Source: Ettlia oleoabundans (Eukaryota > Chlorophyta > Chlorophyceae > Chlamydomonadales). Taken from it: a stretch of 14,359 nt of DNA. The notes beneath the pieces were generated by a model that worked only from the letters and a program-made list of their open reading frames with translations, was not told the origin of the DNA and ran no database searches. Shown here piece by piece: positions 1 through 7,630 of the stretch. The stretch covers positions 1,683-16,041 of the forward strand of contig JAAMXP010001300.1 in NCBI GenBank assembly GCA_019693395.1. The letters are read 5' to 3'. The translations under genes were made by a program, and so were the position numbers. The stretch's first letter is position 1. Each line of letters opens with the position of its first letter.

Positions 1-26
1 CCCCCCCCCCCCAAGCAGCCACCCAC

Positions 27-1490
27 CTGTTGTTCTTGACATCTACCACCAGCTCAAGCAGCACCTGCGCCCGCTTGCTCAAGCCCCCACCACTGCCGCC
101 ACTGCCGCCACTGCCGCTCGCACTGGTCCCCACCTCTGCCGCCCGAGCGTGCACCGCCACCACAAACTCCTTCATCGCAACCGGGTCGGCTGCACGGGGC
201 AAAACGGAGGTTGGGGCACGTGTGCATAGGAGGGCGAGCAGCCGTAATTAGAGGGTGGGTGGGGCACGTGGCATAAAGAGGAGGGTGAGCAAGTGTGGCA
301 AGAGGAAGGCGCCGCGTGCGCTACAGATGGAGGAACACGGCAGCAGCGCAGGCCGCATGGCAGCACCGCAATGCAATGTGCTGCCAAGGCGCAGCAGAGG
401 GCAGCAGCAGCCCCCGCACTGACAGCCAATGAGGTAACAGCCAGCCAGGCAGGCGCTCAGGAGGCAGCACACGCCTGATCTGAGCTGCAGGCCGGCAGCG
501 TGCAGCAGCGTGACAATCATGCTGACGTCAGCCTCAGTGAACCTGCAGGGAGGTGGGGCGCTTGAACTGCAATCATGAAACACAGCTTGTATCCTTGAAC
601 TATACATGTGCATGTAAGGAACGGCGGACTGTCTGACATCCACTGCTGTATGGCGCCCCATCACGGCACCGCCACAGGCTGGCAGCAAACCACAGGGTGG
701 GCACATCCAAATCACTACAGCGTGCGCACCTCTGTCGCCAGCTGTGCAGCATACTGTACACAAGGTCCGCCTTGAGGGCACCCGCCAGGTAAAGGTGCGC
801 CGCCACCATGACCAGGTTGCGGCAGCACAGGCCGTCACCTGATGCCACTGCCGCCTCCAGCCGCCCGCCCAGCCTGTGGCACGGATGTGGTGGGAGACCA
901 GTGAAGAGAAAGGGCTTAGTAGGCAGGCGGGGCTGGCGGGCTAGGGAGAGAAGGGGGGCGCAAGCACCGTCCAAGGGCCTGATCATTGCATAGGCACGCA
1001 ACCACGGCATCACGATCACGGCAACAACTCAAGTCTACATTCCGCTCTGATGCATGCTGCTGAGCGTGTCTCCATAATGCCACGCAGGTGAACGCATGCA
1101 GGAGCACGCCCTGCTGCAGAACCAACCCAGAGCGCGTTCTGTTTTATTGAGTCAAGTAGAAGATGCCTGTCCGCTGCGCTGCACACCTGTCAAGGAAATT
1201 CGCCACCACCTCCGCGGCTCGCACGGTGCCTGCCAGTCCTGCTATTGACGCGGCTGTCACTGCGGCAAACCTATCGGAGGCACGAGGGCCGTCTGCTGCT
1301 GTCGCTATGAGCTCAGCGCACACAGCGTCGCTGACCAGGCGCCGACCCTCCTGCTCGTATAGTGATGCCAGGTCGCTGCAGGCACAGGGTGGGGTATGGC
1401 GTAGAGCAGGGTGAGTGGGTGGTGGTGCTGGTGCTGTGTGCGTTCTGTGTGACAGGGGGAGAGGCCAGGGAGGCAAGAATGCATTTTGTG

Positions 1491-1557
<67 letters not shown>

Positions 1558-3850
1558 TTGGGGAGGCAAAATCGTGGGTGGCATTTGTGGACTGCAGACA
1601 CATACTATGGCATCAAAGGAACATGTAATCGAGCGCACTTAGGCAGCAGGGCAGGAGTTGGCAGGGAGACGGATGGGCAGCACCATGCAGAAGCAGGGCA
1701 GCTGGATTGACCAGTGTGTCATGCGTGGACAAACTTTCAAACTTTCAAACAGCTGGGATGTAGAAGGGGCAGCCAAGCCACACCTGACGATCCCCTGCAG
1801 GTTGGCCTCGGCCAGTCTATTCAGCAGGCCCCTCACTCGCCGCTCCACCCTGGCAGCCGCCTCGCTGGCAGCGCCGCCCCCGCCGTCAGCAGCCGCAGCC
1901 CGGCGCGCAGCGGGCGGCACGTACTTTCCAGTTGCTGTCGCCGGTTGCTGGTGCCCCCGCCTTGGTCCCTCTTCCGCACGCTCATCGGCCTGCTCACCCC
2001 CGCTGCTGCCCTCCTCGCCTTGGCTATCGCCGCTGCTGCCGCCGGTTGCCAGCAACCCGTCTTGCCCTTCTTCGTCCTCCTCTGATGCCCCCTCGTCGCT
2101 GCTTCCCTGCTGCCGCTCCCCACTTGCCACACCGCCCCCCTTCCGCTGCCGCTTGTGCCGCTGCTGCTGCCCATTTGCCGCTGCTGTCGCTGCTCCTCGG
2201 CATGCCGGAGCTAGCTGCTGCTCTTCGCTTCCATCCTCCTCGCTGCCTCTACCGCCTCTGCTGCCGCCATCATCTCCCTCCTCCCCGCTGTTGCCGCCAT
2301 CATCTTCCCCTAAAAGAGATCCCCCGCTTTCCTCTTCAGACTCCAGCCCCGCCAGCAAGCTGCCCTCCTCACTGCTGCCGTCCAAACTGGAGCCGCCTGG
2401 ATCACCCAAAGTTCCCTCCTCTTCTTTTGAACCTTCAGACCCCTCATCCCCATCCGAGTCCTCCTCCTCAGCTTCAAAAGTATCACCTCCTCCACCTTCC
2501 ATCAACTCTTCCAACCCGTCCTCCTCCTCTTCCCCCATGCTGCCCTCTGAGCCATCAGACAGACCCTCGCCACCGCCATTGCTTCTGCCACCACCAGCAG
2601 CATCCGGCTGCTTGCGCTTCCTGCCTGCGACGCTGCCGCTGGCTTTGCCACCCTGTGCGGCGCTACCGCCTTCTGAGTCTGATCCAAAAATGTCGTCGAT
2701 GCCTCCAAGCTCTGCAGACACGAGAGGCAAGAAACATGAGGACAACTTAGGCGAGTAAGATGCTGCATCACGGGGCACTCCAAAATGCAAGAACGCGCCT
2801 GTGACAATGGCGAGGGTGCTGCAACGGTATGGCAAGCATAAGAAGCGTACCAGGCTGTGCATGCAGCCGCAGCAGACCTGCAGCAGCCTGGCCCCTGGGC
2901 CAATGTGCATGCATGACAACTGGCAACCCCTTTTTGACCGTCACCCCTGACTTCCCAGGCCAAGCACAACACACCTGCATGCTGGGAAAATGTGCTGCCC
3001 TGCTGAAAACAACCACCCGCCCTCCTGCAGTGCAACACTGCACCTCTGGAGATGGGCCCACACACCTTCCAGGAATTCGTCCAGCCCGTCATCGCCTCCC
3101 ATCTTGACTTTTCCCTTCTTCAGGCCCAGCTGCCGTGCCAGCTGTCGCTGCAGCTCCAACTCTGGATCCCGGTCCCCTTGGGCCTGCAAGGTTTGGGGCA
3201 AGGTCTGTCAATAATTTGGGCCTGCAGGGTTTGGGGCAAGGTCTGTTAATAAGGTCCGTCAGCTGGCATAGAATCGCAGAGGGCAGTTGCTTCAGCCTAT
3301 GGTTGGGAGCATGCCAGGTGTTGCAAGCCAGGTAGACCGTGTAGCACACCATGCAAGCACAGGACGTGTGGAGTGTCAAGGCAGCCCTTAGGTTTGGTCG
3401 GAATTTGCTTTGTCAGTTTGTGCAGGTGTTGCAGAAAAGGGGCAGGGTAGTAGCGGGGCCGCTTGCCTGGAGATGAGCGGGCAGCAGCTGCTCAAACTTG
3501 CTGCCGCCCCGAGCAGTCAGTGCCCGCCCACTCAGCTTCTGTCGCTTAGCACTCGGACCATCTGCGCCCTTGCGTCCTGCACCCCTGCCGTTTGCACCTA
3601 GTGCCTGGCTTGTGGTCCGCTGCCGCTGCTGTTTGTCCTGCTTCGTGCCGCCAGGAGCGTTGGCGCCACCCCGCCTAGCATCACGCTCAGCTCGTCGACG
3701 CTCCTTGCGCGGCAGGTGTTTTCTGCCTCTTCCTCCGCTGCCGGCATCTGCCTCTCCGAAGAGCTCCTTGCTGAGCTTAGCAGGAAGACGAGGCCCGCTC
3801 CTGCCGCCGCGGCTACCGCGCCCTCGGCCCCCACCCCTTCCTCCAAACAT
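27..3850 (-). CDS. NOM1: Nucleolar MIF4G-domain protein, NOM1/SGD1 type (5' part of gene, C-terminus outside window)
   Basis: Inferred exons on the minus strand: 3850-3467, 3183-3066, 2711-1784, 1375-1187, 873-730, 542-475 and 189-27, giving about 664 residues before the gene leaves the window. The N-terminus (residues 1-128) is Gly/Arg-rich and then basic, with the RKERRRAER-type stretch usual in this family. Exon 2 carries LGLKKGKVK followed by DGLDEFLE. Exon 3 is a long acidic Ser/Gly/Glu region ending in KYVPP (about 430-434) and GLLNRLAEANL, the start of the MIF4G domain (from about 456). Exons 4-7 continue that domain (DGPRASDRFAAV, VMVAAHLYLAG, FTEADVSMIV). Family knowledge: Sgd1/NOM1 proteins act in the nucleolus in 18S rRNA maturation and 40S assembly and carry a later MA3 domain, which would lie beyond the left edge. 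The ATG at 3850 is chosen because it opens the basic N-terminus; a 5' UTR intron ending near 3875 is possible. Introns 1 and 6 need GC donors. Confidence 0.9.
1492..1554. repeat. (TG)n microsatellite, about 31 units, in NOM1 intron 3
   Basis: An uninterrupted TG/CA dinucleotide run of 63 nt lies inside the intron 1783-1376 of the NOM1-type gene. In the transcript it reads as a CA repeat. The repeat keeps several frames open on both strands, so long ORFs across it carry no coding information. Confidence 0.97.
3178..3253. repeat. 38-bp tandem duplication spanning the 3' splice site of NOM1 intron 1
   Basis: Positions 3178-3215 and 3216-3253 are two adjacent copies of a 38-bp unit that differ at about three bases. 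Read on the minus strand, each copy contains a pyrimidine-containing stretch, then TGCAG and GCCCAA. The copy at 3184-3185 is the acceptor that keeps the NOM1 reading frame. The copy at 3222-3223 is a second potential acceptor 38 nt upstream, whose use would shift the frame. Confidence 0.9.
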
Positions 3851-4439
3851 TTCTTGAAAGGTATATATGCACTGTTAATAATACAAAACCGCGATATCGT
3901 TTGACGGTGCTGGGAGGGCGTCAAAAATTGCACATTGCAGTGCATGCGGCAGGGCCGCACGTTTCGAAGCCACAATGAACGCGCAAGCTGCTTGATGACA
4001 GAATAGGATCGCATGCATCTGACCTGAGCATGCAACACATGCTCTGACCTGGCGCTGGCGGCGCCTGCACTTTGGTTGGGGTTCCAGCAGCGAGCATAGC
4101 CACCTCAAATACACGTGTGGCTGCTTTCTTGTCCTGAACGCTATCCTGATCGATTGTCAAGGTGCTTCTTTTTTCACACGTGGAGCGTCACATCACGTAA
4201 AGCTGGAAATAGAGCGGCAGTCGCATGACAACGGCATGCATTGGTGCAGCGTAGTGGTGGCTGGGACTTGGGAAGGCGAAATATGGCAACCTTCAAGGAA
4301 CTGTTGACAGGTGGGCAGCTGCCGCCACTTGCTGAGGGGACAGCCAGTGGTGTGAAGTAGAATGTCAGCTGCAGCAGGAAACCACGCTGCAGCTTTTTGC
4401 CTGTCCACCAGAGGCCTCAATCATCTCACAGGGGCGTCG
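3851..4439. other. Intergenic region: SR-gene 3' UTR and NOM1 promoter/5' UTR
   Basis: This 589-bp stretch separates two genes in the same (minus) orientation. It should hold the 3' UTR of the SR factor and the promoter and leader of the NOM1-type gene. TATATA occurs at 3862-3867 in the leader, too close to the ATG for an ordinary TATA box unless the leader is very short. A possible acceptor (minus strand, TTATTAACAG near 3875) could close a 5' UTR intron. No TGTAA motif was found for the SR transcript here, so its polyadenylation site is not placed. No protein-like ORF stands out. Confidence 0.5.
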
Positions 4440-7400
4440 TCAATGGCCACCATTCTCAGCAGCAGGTGAGCCTGAGCGACGTGGCGGCGAGCGGCTGCCA
4501 GAGCGAGCGGGACTGCGAGAGCTGCAGGGCAGTAGGCAACAGGGTAGTCTGTAGATCAGAGCAAGCGAGGGGAGCAAGGTCACGCCCTCAATGAGAACAA
4601 TCGACTGCTCCACTTGTACTCCCCCCACGACCCACAACACAGCCTTGAGGTGTTGGCAAGCCCTCAACAGAGCTGACAACAAGCCAAGAGCTGGCTCACC
4701 GGCTACGGCTGGCGCTCTTGACGGGGCTCCTGCTCCTGCTCCGGCTGGCTGATCGTGCAGGGCTCCTGCCACGGCTGCGACTGCGGCTTGCAGAACGAGC
4801 CGGGCTGCGGCTGGCTGACCGCACCGGGCTACGACTGCGGCTGTCCCGACGCCTGTCCCGGCTGGGGCTGCGGCTGTCACGGCGCCGGTCCCGGCTGCGG
4901 CTCCTGCTACGGCGCCGGTCCCGGCTCCTGGACCTGCAGCGGCACATAGGTTGCTTTCTTCATATTACAACATGCATATCTGCAAGACAAATTTGCGATA
5001 CAGAACTTCCACCAACCATCACCGGGGCACAGAAAAGGCCGCCCTGGTACACCTGAGGGTAGCAGGCACGCAACAGCGAGCGCACGGATAGTGGATGTTG
5101 CAGGCTGGGCAACACATTGCACCCTGTTGATAAGGGCTGATACCGCCTCCTCAATGCAACACACAACTGACGCAAACAAGGAATCTGCGCCCATGTTCCA
5201 CACCACTACCCAGCCGGCCAGCTACCCATGTCACACCTGCTGGGAGACCTGCGGCGACGCGGGCTGCGGCTCCTGCCACCACGGCGGTCGTCATAGCCCC
5301 CACGATCATACCCGCCGCGATAGCCGCCGCCACCACCACCACCGCCATACCCGCCACGGCTTGGCGGCGGGCCGCCTGTTGCACCCAAAAAACATTGCAA
5401 GATCATCATCAGCTAATAGGTGAGATGGCACAAACACACAAGTTTCCAAAGAACGGCAAGAGCGGAAGAAAAGCAGGCAAGGAAGAAAGCAAGGCATGCG
5501 CTGCCCTGCATTTCCAGCCCACTCACGTGCTGAGCCACGCTCTCGGTGCAGCATGTCGCGTGGCGTCTTCCGGGACTCCTTTGACATCACCACCTGGCAA
5601 GCAGGGAGATAGAGGCAAGCAGCAGCCAGATGGAGCAGGTGGGCTGTAGGGATAACAAGGCAGGGAGATAGAGGCAAGTAGCAGCAAGAAGGAGCAGGTG
5701 GGCTGGAAAGCAGGAGGGGAGGGTCCTAGGAGCAGGGGGCAGTACAGAGGGAGCATCACTGCACAGGACGGAAGCAGTACAGCAAGGCAGGCAGAGAAAG
5801 CAGGCGGGAACGGTGGGCAGAAAGGCAGACACATATGAAAGCAGGAAGGGCCGACCGGCAGGCAGCCAGTATGGGTGGGGCTCATGTGCAAGACATTTAC
5901 CGTCAGGCAGGGGAGCGGCATTGCACACCTGAATCTCTCGGCCTCCAAACACGGTGCGGTCCAGGTTGTAGATTGCCTCCTCAGCGTCCCGAATGTCAAT
6001 GAACTCCACAAATCCAAAGCCCTTGGGGCGCCCAGAGTCTGTAGCCAAGCACAGAGGGGCAACAGCACAGCAGACAGGGGTGAAATGCAGGCGGAAAACT
6101 TTGGATATCAAAGCAAAAGCAAGGGCAGGGGGAGGGGGCCGATAGCCAGACATGCTGCGATTGAAGTGACACGGGCATTCAGGCCCAAGCACAGCACATT
6201 ATTTGTCACCACATTTGGGGAGCCTGCAAAACCATACTGGAAACGACAGGTAATGCAGCAGCGAGCCACCGGTAGCAGCCGACTCAAAAGCTCGGCCAAA
6301 AAACTCAGTGAGACTAAACTAACTATGTTGAAGGGCCGTGCGCCAAGTAACCTTGGGAACATGGGAAATGCCCTGATTAAATAAAACCGCACCACGAGAT
6401 GGATGGATGCCAGTAAAGGCATGCAGCGAGCAGCGCCAGCTACCTACCAGGGGCCCTACAGGACCCAGCTTGCCCTCATAGCTTCTACTTGTACTTGCAA
6501 GCTCAGTCAAGGCACAGCAGTTGCACACTCTGTCTGTCTGGCACTTGTTCTTTCACTCTGGCAATGCTCGGCCAGGCTTGATGGCGGGCAGCTTGAGCTT
6601 GCTTGCTCTGGGGCCTGGGCCAGGCTTGTGATTGATTGCTCTGGGGGCAAGGGTGCGCTCGCGCTTGCTTGCTCTGGGCTCTGGTCTTGTGCAGGATGGC
6701 ATGCAGGTGCACTTGGGGCATTGGTGCTGCCAGCCTAGCCGAAGCTTGTTGGAAATTTGGCTTGAAGGCTGTTGGCGCCTTCCGCCTATGCTGTCGTAAA
6801 GTGCATGCAACCCTTTAGCCGCTGTGACAGCAAAGGGTTGCCGCATGTGCCATCTTGTCACAAACTTGGTTTGGGCTTGCATGGAATGAAGGTCTTCCCC
6901 ACTTGACATGCTTGGGCACTGCCGCAAGGATAGCATGCGCTTAGGAGGGTGAGCTTGCACAGCTATCGCGTAGCATGCAGACGGGTGCACGCGCAGCTGC
7001 GCATGTCGTGGGCGAAAGACAGGGTGACGGCCACGGATACAGCTGGCATACAGCAGCCAAGGCAGCATGCTTACAGAAGTCTTTGGGAAGGTAGACGTCC
7101 CGAATGGGTCCATAGCGCTCAAACTTGGCCCGGACCTCCTCTGCCCTGCAGGCAGCGGAGACAGACGAGTTGGGGCGTGGTGGGCGGGTTGCGTCAGGGC
7201 GGCTTGGCGCTGCAGCTTGTGGATGTGTCAGGCTGGCCGCTCGCCGCCCTGCTACATCCCCTCGTGGGTCGCAATCCGCTCGAGCGGGAGCAGAAGCGCC
7301 GAATCCCCAGAACGTGCAGGTTCGATGGGGTGAAGCCCGATGCGCGTTGCGGCGACCTCCCTTGCTCAGTTTACGCCGACACACCGAGATGCATGCCTTG

Positions 7401-7496
7401 CCTGGTGTCCAGCGGCAGGTTCCTCACGAGCACACTCTGCCGGGTCTCGCTCCTGTCGCGACCGCGGTCGCGCTCCTGCGACCTGTCACGAGACAT
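4440..7496 (-). CDS. SC35-like SR splicing factor (SCL / SRSF10-type), complete
   Basis: Inferred exons on the minus strand: 7496-7402, 7145-7075, 6038-5929, 5593-5527, 5375-5237, 4933-4700 and 4521-4440 (stop TGA), giving 265 residues. A short Arg-rich leader precedes one RRM (about 22-94) with RNP2 LVRNLP (23-28) and RNP1 KGFGFVEF (61-68). The stretch RDVYLPKDFYSGRPKGFGF is typical of plant SCL and animal SRSF10/SRSF2 proteins. A glycine-rich linker (about 116-140, GGYGGGGGGGGY) leads into a long RS domain of SRSRDRRR and SPARSAS repeats, ending in AAENGGH. Family knowledge: these nuclear proteins bind exonic enhancers and recruit U1 and U2AF, and often autoregulate by alternative splicing. 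Intron 1 has a GC donor; intron 2 is 1,036 nt and splits the RRM. The frame is kept through all six junctions. The exact SCL paralogue cannot be assigned. Confidence 0.93.
5601..5718. repeat. 59-bp imperfect tandem duplication in SR-gene intron 3
   Basis: GCAGGGAGATAGAGGCAAG starts at 5601 and again at 5660, and both copies continue to GGAGCAGGTGGGCTG. On the transcript strand the unit is pyrimidine-rich (CTATCTCCCTGC) and lies directly upstream of the exon 4 acceptor at 5594-5595, so it extends the polypyrimidine tract. Confidence 0.85.
6039..7074 (-). other. Long intron 2 of the SR gene, inside the RRM coding region
   Basis: This intron begins with GTAAGC after the first T of a tyrosine codon and ends in GGCTACAG, restoring KDF-Y-SGRPKG. 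At 1,036 nt it is about three times longer than any other intron in the window. It contains a 33-bp minisatellite (6603-6701) and no recognised gene. Long introns near the RRM exons of SR genes are known sites of autoregulatory cassette (poison) exons; here that is only inferred. Confidence 0.8.
6603..6701. repeat. Degenerate 33-bp tandem repeat, three copies
   Basis: The motif TTGCTCTGGG recurs at 6603, 6636 and 6669, exactly 33 bp apart, with diverged sequence between. The unit length is a multiple of three, so it leaves open frames of 11-residue repeats on both strands. It lies in intron 2 of the SR gene and has no other sign of coding. Confidence 0.8.
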
Positions 7497-7630
7497 GCCT
7501 GCTGATTTGCCAAAAGAACAGGGCGGACTGCGCTCGTTCTCAAATTTCCGGCCAGGAAGAAATGGGGAACAGCGCGCTGACCAACGGCCCCGTTTCGCCC
7601 CTGCATTACTCCAATTTTTAACCCCGTCAA
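7497..7630. promoter_or_regulatory. Compact divergent promoter shared by the SR factor and CEP44 genes
   Basis: Only 134 bp separate the two start codons, which point away from each other, so this stretch must hold both leaders and at least part of both promoters. It contains CCAAT at 7611-7615 and TTTCGCCC at 7593-7600. The latter fits the plant E2F consensus WTTSSCSS, but that is a degenerate motif likely to occur by chance in GC-rich DNA. No TATA box was seen. An in-frame TAA at 7619-7621 fixes the CEP44 start at 7631. Confidence 0.6.

Noticed and set aside
1144..1710. Several ORFs with Cys-Val or His-Thr repeats
   Set aside because: They are products of the TG/CA microsatellite being open in several frames; only the 1187-1375 part is a real exon.
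1658..2758. Long plus-strand ORFs opposite NOM1 exon 3 (366 and 272 codons)
   Set aside because: They are antisense shadows of a Ser/Glu/Gly/Asp-rich exon; low-complexity Pro/Ser/Leu text, no domain, while the minus strand has clear NOM1 homology.
4696..4699. TGA directly after exon 6 as the only stop of the SR gene
   Set aside because: The site is a good donor (CG|GTGAGC), and the exon 4521-4440 continues RS-type sequence in phase to a stop; kept only as a retention product.
5875..6384. Plus-strand ORF of 169 codons
   Set aside because: It is antisense to the SR RRM exon and runs into its intron; no domain or codon pattern supports it.
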